Under the pieces are notes generated by a model. The model was not told the origin of the DNA. It made no database searches and worked only from the letters and a program-made list of their open reading frames with translations. A stretch of DNA of 64,000 nt from Thiohalocapsa sp. PB-PSB1. Its GTDB lineage: Bacteria; Pseudomonadota; Gammaproteobacteria; Chromatiales; Chromatiaceae. The position numbers and the translations under genes were made by a program. Of this stretch, positions 9,227-17,094 are shown one piece after another. Position 1 is the stretch's first letter. Every line of letters starts with the position of its first letter. Location of the stretch: contig CP050890.1 of NCBI GenBank assembly GCA_016745215.1, positions 5,518,001 through 5,582,000 of the forward strand. The letters are read 5' to 3'.

Positions 9227-9427
9227 CACCTGGCCGACGGTAAACATCATGCCTGGCTGACCCGCCCCGGGCAGCATAATCCGATCCTTGGCTCGATGCC
9301 GTCGCGGCCAGCTCAACCAAAGCCCGTGATCAAACCGCCAGCAGTAACCGATGCGCAAACCACGCGCGACCATACAGGCGCTGCGCTACCCGCCGCAGCG
9401 AACGCAGCGCGGGCAAGCACAGAATGA
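9218..9427 (+). pseudogene. Detached 3' end of the octahaem HAO-like gene
   Basis: Starting with VEVHLADGKHHAW, these 66 or so codons are the native C-terminus of the gene at 6535, separated from it by the IS. The tail is rich in Pro, Ala and Thr and ends in TGA at 9425-9427. That stop overlaps the ATG of the tetrahaem gene (ATGA), so the two genes were once translationally coupled. An ATG at 9203 could in theory restart translation inside the right IS end, but there is no signal peptide or haem motif, so a functional product is unlikely. Confidence 0.88.
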
Positions 9428-10050
9428 TCAAGTTCCAGATATCTTCGTTTCTGACGCGTCCCATGCTGTTTGCATTGGCCACGGGCGGGGTTGGTGGCAT
9501 CCTGTTCATGTTCTCGTTGCTGGAATTCGATCGGTTGACCAGTTCGAACAAGTTTTGTATCAGCTGTCATTCGATGACCTATGCCGATGAGGTCTATCAG
9601 CAATCGGCTCATTACAACTCTGCCTCCGGCGTACGCGCCAGCTGCGCTGACTGTCATGTATCCGAGGGTCTGATCATGGCCACCTATGATCATGCCGTTG
9701 GCGCCAAGGATCTCTTCAAGCAATGGTTTGGACCTGACTACGATGACCCGGTGGTGAACGCCCTGCACTTGCCCGAGGCCGCCTTTGCCGCTCGCGATTG
9801 GTTTCGTGCGCGCAACTCCGCTCCCTGTAAGCGCTGCCACACCCTGGAGGCCATCCAGGGCATCCGCGCCAACACCGCGGCTATCCATCGTGAGGAGACC
9901 GAAGGCAAGACCTGTATCGACTGTCACTACAATCTGGTGCACCGCAAAGTACCGGCCAAAAGCACCTTCAAGCGCCAGGCCTGGAACGCCATGGTGGAGC
10001 AAGAGTTCGGCCTGGAAGCGGGGACCGCAGCCGCGATCTTGAGCGAATAA
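9424..10050 (+). CDS. NapC/NrfH-family membrane-anchored tetrahaem cytochrome c
   Basis: A 208-residue quinol dehydrogenase of the NapC/NirT/NrfH family. One N-terminal membrane anchor (about residues 13-34, MLFALATGGVGGILFMFSLL) is followed by four haem motifs: CISCH at 45, CADCH at 74, CKRCH at 135 and CIDCH at 164. The segment ASCADCHVSEGLI and the final CIDCHYNLVH are typical of the family. Such proteins pass electrons from menaquinol or ubiquinol to a periplasmic reductase. Its start overlapped the stop of the octahaem gene, so it is the likely electron partner, as in HAO/CycX pairs of Campylobacterota. The IS upstream separates it from the operon promoter and its translational coupling, so expression is probably altered. 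Confidence 0.88.
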   Translation: MIKFQISSFLTRPMLFALATGGVGGILFMFSLLEFDRLTSSNKFCISCHSMTYADEVYQQSAHYNSASGVRASCADCHVSEGLIMATYDHAVGAKDLFKQWFGPDYDDPVVNALHLPEAAFAARDWFRARNSAPCKRCHTLEAIQGIRANTAAIHREETEGKTCIDCHYNLVHRKVPAKSTFKRQAWNAMVEQEFGLEAGTAAAILSE

Positions 10051-10175
10051 GGAAGGTTTCAGAATGCATTACGTTTCCTAGAGGGACCGAGTTGGCAGCA
10101 TCTTCCTGGTTCGCCAGCAACTGCACCTAAGCCCCGTCGTATCCGACAACAAAAAAGACGAACAACGCACATCGC

Positions 10176-11114
10176 ATGACTGATCTTGTCGCCGAGAGCC
10201 AGCTTATCGCACCGATCCCCGCGGCCGCTGCAACCGCCTACAACTCGGCGCTGCAGAGCCTGGTGCAACAGGTGGCGCGCCGATTGCTCGCCCACCCGCG
10301 ACGCGACGAACTGCTCGGCGGTAATCCGCCGACGCTGTTTGCCGACAATCACTACAATCATGCGACCTTCATGTCCAAGGTGTTCGAGCATGGCGATTAT
10401 GAGCTGCTCGCGACCATCTTGCCCTGGGTCTATCATGCATACCATTCGCATGGTAGCGGTTCATGAATAACCTATACAACGCTATCCGGACATCGGCGGA
10501 GTGCAATCGCTATCGGAATCGGAATCGAGAGAGAAAACGCCCTATGCCATTCGGTCATGAGAAGCTCGACGTATACCGTGCGGCCATCGATAGGCTGTCG
10601 AAATCTGCCGTCTCACTAAAACAAGAGCTTCCCGGTTTTGGATGCTTAGTCGGTGTCGGTGTCGAGGTCGGAATTAGGGATTGGTATCGAGCTGGCTGTT
10701 TTGATCGATGAGCGGATTCGATTCCGATAGCGACCCCGACACCGATGAGGCTTCCCCAGTGCGTTCGATGAAGCAATCCAAGACCCGGAATCGGTTTGGC
10801 ATCAAAACTCAGGACATTTCGACAGCCTAGATTTGACCTCCCTGGGCGCCAATTTACCGAACCCTGCTTTACTCGCACGGATCGAGAAGGAATGCCCCGA
10901 CCTTCTCGCCCTGTCGGTATCGATGCCCTTTAATCTTCGCCCCGCCCGCACCTTGATCGCCGAACTGCGTACCCGAGTTCCGGAAGTCGCCATCATGATT
11001 GGTGGCCAGGTGTTTCAAATGCTCCCATCACTGGCTGCAAGCATGGGCGCGCTTGTTGAGCAAGGGGCATACCGATGCGCAACGCTGACACATCTGAATT
11101 CGCTGCCGCGTTGA
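10176..11114 (+). pseudogene. Cobalamin-binding sensor protein, decayed
   Basis: Two separate blocks resemble one family of cobalamin-binding regulators. The first (10176-10460) is the helical N-terminus, with LFADNHYNHATFMSKVFEHG and a block ending HAYHSHG. The second (about 10815-11070) is the C-terminal Rossmann half of a B12-binding domain, with SLGANLPNPALLARI, LLALSVSMPFNLRPAR and IMIGGQVF. The middle, which should carry the rest of the helical cobalamin-capping region, is missing. It is replaced by about 350 bases holding a four-helix-bundle gene fragment. The two blocks are not joined in one frame, so the gene is broken. The original protein probably sensed cobalamin or light, and may have worked with the GGDEF gene that follows. 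Confidence 0.7.
10508..10732 (+). mobile_element. Four-helix-bundle (IVP-like) gene fragment bounded by a 14-bp inverted repeat
   Basis: ATG 10544 opens a frame reading MPFGHEKLDVYRAAIDRLSK, the typical start of the four-helix-bundle / 23S rRNA intervening-sequence protein family. The frame loses similarity after about 25 codons and stops at 10711. The fragment lies between the inverted repeats CGCTATCGGAATCG (10508-10521) and its complement (10719-10732), inside the remains of the cobalamin-binding gene. I infer that it entered as a small cassette and then decayed. Its mobility is not established. Confidence 0.55.
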
Positions 11115-12056
11115 CAGATTTCGCGCTTTGCTCCGGCCACTTGATCTTGATCGAATTGCTTCGTCATTGCAGTGCGCCCAGTCGGCGAAGCTCGTGGACA
11201 GTCGCTCTTCAAGTTATTCTCCACGTTGGAGGGCAACCCACCGGAACTCGTCGCCGGGCTTCCAGGCGGCGCGCCGGTGCCCTATGCCTTGCGATCCTGG
11301 ACCGGGGATGAGCTGATTTTTCATGCTTACGCATTACCTTGGGACTGATTATCGCTGATCGGCGAACAATTCAAGCCTTCCGAGCAGCAAGTAGTGCATC
11401 GCATGGGCCGGATGAACACCAAGATGAGCAACCTGGTCCGGGGACTGCACCGCTCCAACCGTCGTAACCAGGAACTCGCCCAAACCGATCCGCTCACCGG
11501 ATTGGCCAACCGCCGCTGCTTTTTTGATTTGCTGACCCAGATGCGCGAGCATACCGAGCGCCAGAGTCCGCCCTGGGCGGTTTTGATGGTGGATATCGAC
11601 CACTTCAAGCAGTTCAACGATCGTTTCGGTCACGAGGGCGGAGACAACTTGCTGAAGGCGTTTGCCGATTTATTACAACAGAGCTCCAGATCCGGCGATC
11701 TGGCGGGACGCTTGGGCAGGGAGGAGTTTGCCCTGCTGTTGTCGGACACAGGCTTGCAGAGAGCAACCCGAGTAGCGGAACGTATTCGCCACGACATCGC
11801 CGAACTGCGACCACTCGCATCGAGCCAATCAAACCATGTCAGTATCGGGGTTGCAGAGTACCAACTTGGCGAGAGCTGCGACGACTTGATGCGCCGCGCC
11901 GATCAGGCGCTGTACAGGGCGAAGGAAAACGGGCGCAATCGGGTCGAGATTGCGTTCGCCTCTGGCCATCCAGGGATGCATACAGCCGCCAGCCCCGGGC
12001 AAACCTCCAGCGAAGCGTTCTGCTCGGCCCAAGATCCAGCCCTTTCAAGGTGTTGA
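11075..12056 (+). pseudogene. Sensor diguanylate cyclase (GGDEF), disrupted
   Basis: The C-terminal part (11349-12056) is a complete GGDEF domain: TDPLTGLANRRCFFDLL, then MVDIDHFKQFNDRFGHEGGD (the metal and substrate site), then GRLGREEFALLLS at the GGDEF position, and HVSIGVAEY. The N-terminal part is in pieces. ATG 11075 opens MRNADTSEFAAALTDFAL. After one or more frameshifts near 11140-11205 the sequence continues as LFKLFSTLEGNPPELVAGLP up to ALPWD. It is then stopped by TGA 11346-11348, which lies in the same frame as the GGDEF domain. A GTG at 11394 could still express the GGDEF domain alone. The active-site word is GREEF instead of GGDEF/GGEEF, so catalysis is doubtful even if it is expressed. 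Confidence 0.72.
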
Positions 12057-12330
12057 TACGTGTGCGACCGCAACCGCATGATTTTGCGGTGTTTGCTTTC
12101 CGACAAGCTGGCAAGCGGCTGCGGATGCCTGCGAGCACTTGACGCTAAGAAACTGATTCATAATGTTGTTTTTACGCACCTTGAAAGGTCTGGCCCAAGA
12201 TCCCATCCACGGCTACTTCGCCGCAATAGCGAGAATTGTCCAAACTTGGATCGGGTGCTCATTTATCCGCGCTCGGCCGTCCTATAATGACCTCCTTCAT
12301 TGACCGACCAACGCCGCCTACAACCGCGTT
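12057..12330 (+). promoter_or_regulatory. Upstream region of the kinase operon with a TATAAT box
   Basis: A consensus -10 hexamer TATAAT lies at 12283-12288, about 43 bases before the kinase start codon. No good TTGACA box sits 16-18 bases upstream (the sequence there is catttat), so the promoter may need an activator or be weak. Confidence 0.35.
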
Positions 12331-14499
12331 ATGCAGACGCAAACGCCAAATCAACTCATACCAAGATATCTCGCGCGCCGATGGCTGCTTGGCACATTGA
12401 TCGTGCTGCTGCTGTCTCTGGCAACGCTGTACACTGCACACCTTTGGATACGCCAAAATGCGCCAGACCAGGTGCAGGCTTTGGCGGAGATCGCCGAGCT
12501 GCGTGCAGAGCAACCAGTGCGGATCGATCGCGATGAAATCCTCGTCGCGGCTCACAGCGAATACTGGTGGCTTGCATCGGTGGGACTGCTCTTGGTGTTG
12601 GTTACATTGCTTGCTGCGTTGACTCTCTGGTGGCGATACGTCAGCAACGAGATCCAAGCCCAGTTCCTGGACGAACGCCGTCGCCGCAAGATGTCCGAAG
12701 CTCTGCGGCAGAGCGAGATTCCCCTTGCGACTTTCTTCAAGGAGTCTTCCATCGGCATGGCCATTGTGTCCCCGGATGGACACTGGGTGCGTTTCAACCG
12801 TAAACTAATCGACATGTTGGGCTACCGGGCCAGCGAGTTGGAACTCATCAACCCGGCTGCGCTGATCCACCCCGACGATCTGGCGACGAATCAAGCCCGG
12901 TTCGAAGAACTTCGCAGCGGCGACAGAGATTTCCACAGGCTCGACGCACGACTGATCCGCAAGGACAGCGAATGCCTGCATGTGCAGCAAACAATGCAGG
13001 CTGTCCATCGGGCCAATGGCGATCTGGATTTTGTTTTACTCCAGATAACAGACCTGTCGGATCGCTATCACGTGGATGCATTGTATACAGCGCTAGTCGA
13101 TAGCAGCATTGATGGCTTCTGTGTCGTGGACAGTCGCAATGGCCGTTTGTTGGAGATCAACGCCGCCTATTGCCGGATGCTCGGCTGGTCACGCCCGGAA
13201 CTGCTCAACATGACGATCTTCGATTTGGCCGCGGTGATCCCCGCCTCGGAAAACGTTAACGACGGCGGCTCCATCATTACGCCTGACAGCACGCGTTTCG
13301 AAACCTGCCAGCGAACAAAAGACGGGGAGACGATCAATGTTGAAATCAGCACAAACGTATCGGATTTCGCTGGTGGGCGCATCTATGCCTTCGTCCGCGA
13401 TATCACCGAGCGCAAGCGGATCGAAACTACCCTGGCCGAAGAGCGCGAGCAGCTTAATTCCCTGTTCGACGGCGTGGATGCGGTCATCTATGTGGCGGAC
13501 CCCGAGACCTATGAGCTGATCTACGTCAACGAGGCCTTTCGGCGCCGCTGGGGCAGCAGTCCGCCGGGACAGAAATGCTACCAAGCGCTGCAGAATCGGG
13601 ATTCGCCCTGTCCATTTTGTACCAATCAGTACATTTTCGGCGAGCATTTGGGCACTACTCATGTTTGGGATTTCCAGAACGAAGTCACCGGCTTTTGGTT
13701 TCGTTGTGCCGACAAGGCAATTCGTTGGCCGGACGGTCGCTGGGTCCGATTCGAGCTGGCCTTGGATATCACAGAGCAGAAATTGGTCAGCGATCAGCGC
13801 GCCCAGCTGGAAAAATTCGGCGCCCTCGGCCGGCTGACCGCCGGCATTGCTCACGAACTCAACAATCCGCTCATGGGTATCATCAACGGCGTTCAGTTCT
13901 GTCTGGAGAGCCTGGAGCCGGAACATGAATGCCTGGAGGTGCTCAGCGATACCGAGCATGCAACCCGGCGCTGTATCAATATCGTGCAGAATCTGCTGGC
14001 CTTCTCCCACAGCAGTCCGAACGGTCGCCAAGATCGCGTTGGGTGGGACCCGGTGCCGGTGATCGAGCGCGTGTTACGCCTGCTCGATTATCGGATTCAA
14101 AAGGAAAACGTGGAAGTCACCACCAGTTTCACCCCCAGCCTGTGCCTGGACAGCTTGCAGCCGGAACCTTTCGAACAAGTGCTGATTAATCTGCTCAGCA
14201 ACGCGCTGGACGCGCTGGCCGACAGTGTGGTAAAAAAGATTCACATCAGCACACTGGAAAGCGCGGAGAATTTCGAACTGCATGTGGCAGACAACGGTCC
14301 GGGTATCGACCCACAACAGCGCGATCGCATTTTCGATCCGTTCTATACCACCAAGCCCACCGGCAAAGGTACCGGTCTCGGGCTATCCACCAGCTGGTCA
14401 CTAGTGACCGCTGTACAAGGTCATATCGAGGTTCTATCGCGCGAGGGTCGCGGTACGACGATGATTATAAAGATCCCGATCAAATCGCCGGAAGTATGA
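12331..14499 (+). CDS. Membrane sensor histidine kinase with PAS domains
   Basis: A 722-residue hybrid-free histidine kinase. Two membrane segments (about 18-38 and 77-99) enclose a short periplasmic loop of some 40 residues. They are followed by a coiled segment and three PAS domains at about 125-240, 248-365 and 375-490, the second ending in the PAC motif FVRDITERKR. The third PAS contains CYQALQNRDSPCPFC, a cysteine cluster seen in some PAS sensors that could bind metal or respond to redox. The HisKA phospho-acceptor is H508 in AGIAHELNNPLMG. The HATPase domain shows the N box (NLLSNALDAL), G1 (DNGPGID), F box (FDPFYTTKP) and G2 (GTGLGLS). The stop overlaps the start of the receiver gene (ATGA), so kinase and receiver are coupled. 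The signal is unknown. Confidence 0.9.
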   Translation: MQTQTPNQLIPRYLARRWLLGTLIVLLLSLATLYTAHLWIRQNAPDQVQALAEIAELRAEQPVRIDRDEILVAAHSEYWWLASVGLLLVLVTLLAALTLWWRYVSNEIQAQFLDERRRRKMSEALRQSEIPLATFFKESSIGMAIVSPDGHWVRFNRKLIDMLGYRASELELINPAALIHPDDLATNQARFEELRSGDRDFHRLDARLIRKDSECLHVQQTMQAVHRANGDLDFVLLQITDLSDRYHVDALYTALVDSSIDGFCVVDSRNGRLLEINAAYCRMLGWSRPELLNMTIFDLAAVIPASENVNDGGSIITPDSTRFETCQRTKDGETINVEISTNVSDFAGGRIYAFVRDITERKRIETTLAEEREQLNSLFDGVDAVIYVADPETYELIYVNEAFRRRWGSSPPGQKCYQALQNRDSPCPFCTNQYIFGEHLGTTHVWDFQNEVTGFWFRCADKAIRWPDGRWVRFELALDITEQKLVSDQRAQLEKFGALGRLTAGIAHELNNPLMGIINGVQFCLESLEPEHECLEVLSDTEHATRRCINIVQNLLAFSHSSPNGRQDRVGWDPVPVIERVLRLLDYRIQKENVEVTTSFTPSLCLDSLQPEPFEQVLINLLSNALDALADSVVKKIHISTLESAENFELHVADNGPGIDPQQRDRIFDPFYTTKPTGKGTGLGLSTSWSLVTAVQGHIEVLSREGRGTTMIIKIPIKSPEV

Positions 14500-14903
14500 A
14501 CAAACGTATATTATTGATCGACGACGACGAATCCGTGCGCAACGCCTTCGCGCTCGCGTTGCGTAGCCAACCCTATGACCTGGACCAGGCAACCTGCGGC
14601 GATCAGGGTGTGGAGAAGATCCAGCAGGCCGACTACGACCTGGTTTATCTCGATTTACGCATGCCAGGCATCGATGGCGTCGAAACTCTGCGCCGTATCC
14701 GCGCTGTCAAACCGGATCAACTCGTCTACATCGTGACTGCCTTTCACCGAGAGTTCCTCGCTGATCTGGTCTCTGCCCGTCACGCTGGCCTGCAGTTCGA
14801 GCTGCTCAGCAAACCGCTGGAGCGGCGACAGATCATCGATATCACCCGGGGTATTCTGGGTTCCACCGCAGCCGTTATTTCCGACCCCGACCGCACATCC
14901 TAA
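14496..14903 (+). CDS. Single-domain response regulator (CheY-like receiver)
   Basis: A 135-residue receiver domain without an output domain. The acidic pocket is LIDDDES (D9-D11), the phospho-acceptor is D53 in YLDLRMPG, and the conserved lysine is K106 in LLSKPLE. The gene overlaps the kinase gene by four bases and is the probable phosphorylation target of that kinase. Lacking a DNA-binding domain, it probably acts by protein contact, conceivably with the KaiB-like protein encoded 14 bases downstream. The C-terminal tail after residue 120 is unstructured. Confidence 0.9.
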   Translation: MNKRILLIDDDESVRNAFALALRSQPYDLDQATCGDQGVEKIQQADYDLVYLDLRMPGIDGVETLRRIRAVKPDQLVYIVTAFHREFLADLVSARHAGLQFELLSKPLERRQIIDITRGILGSTAAVISDPDRTS

Positions 14904-14917
14904 AATCAGGTGCCTCA

Positions 14918-15196
14918 GTGAACCACTTACGCCTCTATATCAGCGGCAACACGCCCACGGCGGCTGCCCAGATCGATCGGCTTCGGACGCTGCTGAAGCA
15001 GACCCATGGTGACGATTACACGCTCGATGTACTGAACATCTTCGATCACCCGGAGGAAGCTTACGAAGATGCGATCGTCGCCACCCCGACATTGATCAAG
15101 CGACTGCCGCCGCCGGCTGTTCAAATCATTGGCAATCTGCAAAACATGGAGCGGGTGCTGGTCGGCGTGAAATGCGATTGGCAGATAAAGCAATAA
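14918..15196 (+). CDS. kaiB: KaiB-family protein
   Basis: A 92-residue thioredoxin-like KaiB protein. It has the family segments LRLYISGNTP near the N-terminus, YTLDVLNIFDHPEEAYED in the middle, and ATPTLIKRLPPPAVQIIGNL near the C-terminus. The cyanobacterial protein reads ATPTLAKVLPPPVRRIIGDL in the same region. The start is GTG 14918 with AGG 8 bases upstream. In cyanobacteria KaiB is a fold-switching partner of KaiC in the circadian clock. Here no kaiA or kaiC is present; instead the gene follows a histidine kinase and a receiver, resembling the KaiB-like domain found in the kinase SasA. It may have a signalling or stress role in place of clock function. The family assignment is firm and the role is inferred. 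Confidence 0.88.
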   Translation: MNHLRLYISGNTPTAAAQIDRLRTLLKQTHGDDYTLDVLNIFDHPEEAYEDAIVATPTLIKRLPPPAVQIIGNLQNMERVLVGVKCDWQIKQ

Positions 15197-15422
15197 TTCG
15201 ACGAATTTTGCCCCGGTTGGCATTCAGTATCACTCCATCCATCCGCGCCGGGGCTTCGCCCTCTCGAACCTGACCGCAAACAATCGCTAACGCTCCGTGT
15301 TGGCCATCCTGCTGTTTTCGGGGTTGTCCAGCAGCGCATTTGCATTTGTAGCGATTAAGTCAGTGCATGGAATTCTGTATTTCCGTTATGATGGGCGATT
15401 TTATTTCATTGAGACTTCCAAT

Positions 15423-15866
15423 ATGAGTCGGGAGCCAGCCCCATCGGCAAGGTTCCGCTGGCCGGTGCGCGTGTATTACGAAGATACCGACGCACTTGGC
15501 GTGGTGTATTACGCAAACTATCTGAAGTTCATGGAGCGCGCCCGGACCGAGTGGTTGCGAGCCTTGGGTTTCGAGCAAGACCGCTTGCGCGACGAACTGG
15601 GCATTGGGTTTATCGTGCGTCACTTGGAGATCGAGTTCCTTCAGCCCGCACGTTTCAACGATCAGCTTGTGATCCTCAGCTCATTAATCGGGCCCAGCCG
15701 TGCCAGCTTCGATTTTGCCCAGACCATCCTGCAAGGCAGGGATGAGGCGGTCTGCTGCAATGCCGAGGTCAAGGTTGCCTGTGTCGATCGCCTGCGCCTG
15801 CGCCCGGCACGCATTCCACGGGCCATCCTAACGGCCATCGATTCGGAGATTGTCCATGGGCTCTGA
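15423..15866 (+). CDS. ybgC: Acyl-CoA thioesterase YbgC (4-hydroxybenzoyl-CoA thioesterase family)
   Basis: A 147-residue hot-dog-fold thioesterase. The signature is RVYYEDTDALGVVYYANYLK, with the catalytic aspartate in the YEDTDALG segment. It is the usual first gene of the tol-pal operon and acts in the cytoplasm on short-chain acyl-CoA or in phospholipid metabolism. An upstream in-frame ATG (15297) would add 42 hydrophobic residues foreign to the family, so I prefer ATG 15423 (MSREPAP). The 3' end overlaps tolQ by 11 bases, which indicates coupled translation. A TATGAT hexamer just upstream, near 15388, may be part of the operon promoter. Confidence 0.9.
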   Translation: MSREPAPSARFRWPVRVYYEDTDALGVVYYANYLKFMERARTEWLRALGFEQDRLRDELGIGFIVRHLEIEFLQPARFNDQLVILSSLIGPSRASFDFAQTILQGRDEAVCCNAEVKVACVDRLRLRPARIPRAILTAIDSEIVHGL

Positions 15867-16548
15867 GCTTTCGCTGCTGGATCTGGTGCTGAACGCCAGC
15901 CTGGTTGTGCAACTGGTGTTGCTGATACTGGTACTTGCTTCGGTGCTTTCCTGGGCTGCCATCTTCGACCGCTCACGGGTGATCACAAGGGCGCGCAACG
16001 CCGCCGACGACTTCGAGAGCAAGTTTTGGTCCGGTGGCGACCTGAGCGCTCTCTATCGCGAGCTTGGTCAAGATGAAAAGGCGTTGACCGGGCTGGCCGC
16101 GATCTTCCGTGGCGGCTTCAAAGAATACGTGCGGCTACGCAAAATTGAGCCCGACGATACCATGGCCGTGATCCAAGGCGCGGAGCGTTCCATGCGCGTT
16201 GCGCTGAGCCGCGAGATGGACCGTCTGGAATCCAACCTGGCCTTTCTGGCAACCGTGGGCTCGACCAGTCCATACATCGGCCTATTTGGAACGGTTTGGG
16301 GCATCATGCATGCGTTCCATGCGTTGGGCAATGTGCAGCAAGCGACATTGGCGTTGGTGGCGCCTGGTATTTCCGAGGCCTTGGTGGCCACCGCGATTGG
16401 CCTGTTCGCAGCAATTCCTGCGGTAATCGCCTACAACCGATACTCCAATCTGATCGAGCGACTGAACAACCGCTATGAGGAGTTCATGGAAGAATTCTCC
16501 ACCCTGTTGCAACGCCAGGGTCGGCGCGGCGCGGCCGTTGCGGCCTGA
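15856..16548 (+). CDS. tolQ: Tol-Pal system proton channel subunit TolQ
   Basis: A 230-residue inner-membrane protein of the MotA/TolQ/ExbB family. There are three membrane segments: about 16-38 (VQLVLLILVLASVLSWAAIF), about 130-155 (FLATVGSTSPYIGLFGTVWG) and about 170-195 (APGISEALVATAIGLFAAIP). The polar and glycine motifs GLFGTVWGIMHAF and EALVATAIGLFAAIPA mark the proton pathway formed with TolR. I chose ATG 15856, which has GGAG 7 bases before it, over TTG 15850. TolQRA couples the proton gradient to outer-membrane constriction during division. Confidence 0.96.
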   Translation: MGSELSLLDLVLNASLVVQLVLLILVLASVLSWAAIFDRSRVITRARNAADDFESKFWSGGDLSALYRELGQDEKALTGLAAIFRGGFKEYVRLRKIEPDDTMAVIQGAERSMRVALSREMDRLESNLAFLATVGSTSPYIGLFGTVWGIMHAFHALGNVQQATLALVAPGISEALVATAIGLFAAIPAVIAYNRYSNLIERLNNRYEEFMEEFSTLLQRQGRRGAAVAA

Positions 16549-16643
16549 GTGGGCAGCGGAATGCGAATCGCACGATGCACGATGCGGCGCCTTGATCATG
16601 ATCTGTACGCAGAACAGTCCGGCAATATGCAACAACCGACAAG

Positions 16644-17084
16644 ATGAAAAAAAAAGAACGTCGCAATCGTCGCAAACCGATGTCGGAGATCAACGTGGTG
16701 CCCTATATTGACGTTATGCTCGTGCTGTTGGTGATCTTCATGGTCACCGCACCCCTGATCACCCAAGGCGTCAAGGTGAATCTGCCTCAGGCCGAAGCCC
16801 AGCCGCAGCCGGGGGAAGGTTCGCCACCGGTGGTCATTCACATCGATCAGTTCGGCGACACCTATGTCGATCTGGGCAATGCCGATCTGTTACCAGTAGA
16901 TCAACAGCTGCTCTACGAGCGGCTGCGCGATGTCTTGTATAACGCCCCGGCAACCCCGGTGATGATGCGCGCCGACGCCTCGGTGGACTATGGGCTGGTA
17001 GTGGATGCAATGGTCGCGGCGCAGGCCGCCGGTGCCGCGAGCGTTGGGCTGGTGACACGTCCGCCCACGGCTGGGCGGCGCTGA
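16644..17084 (+). CDS. tolR: Tol-Pal system protein TolR
   Basis: A 146-residue ExbD/TolR protein with one N-terminal membrane helix (about 18-40). The conserved transmembrane aspartate is in VVPYIDVMLVLLVIFMV, and the helix is followed by the TAPLITQGVKVNLP motif. The periplasmic domain of about 100 residues binds peptidoglycan and responds to proton flow through TolQ. Polylysine codons (MKKKERRNRRKP) supply the cytoplasmic anchor. A 95-base gap after tolQ contains no gene. Confidence 0.95.
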   Translation: MKKKERRNRRKPMSEINVVPYIDVMLVLLVIFMVTAPLITQGVKVNLPQAEAQPQPGEGSPPVVIHIDQFGDTYVDLGNADLLPVDQQLLYERLRDVLYNAPATPVMMRADASVDYGLVVDAMVAAQAAGAASVGLVTRPPTAGRR

Positions 17085-17094
17085 CAGGGCAGCC

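Noticed and set aside
15297..15422. N-terminal extension of ybgC giving a 189-residue protein
   Set aside because: The extra residues are hydrophobic and absent from the family. The internal ATG at 15423 gives the standard length.
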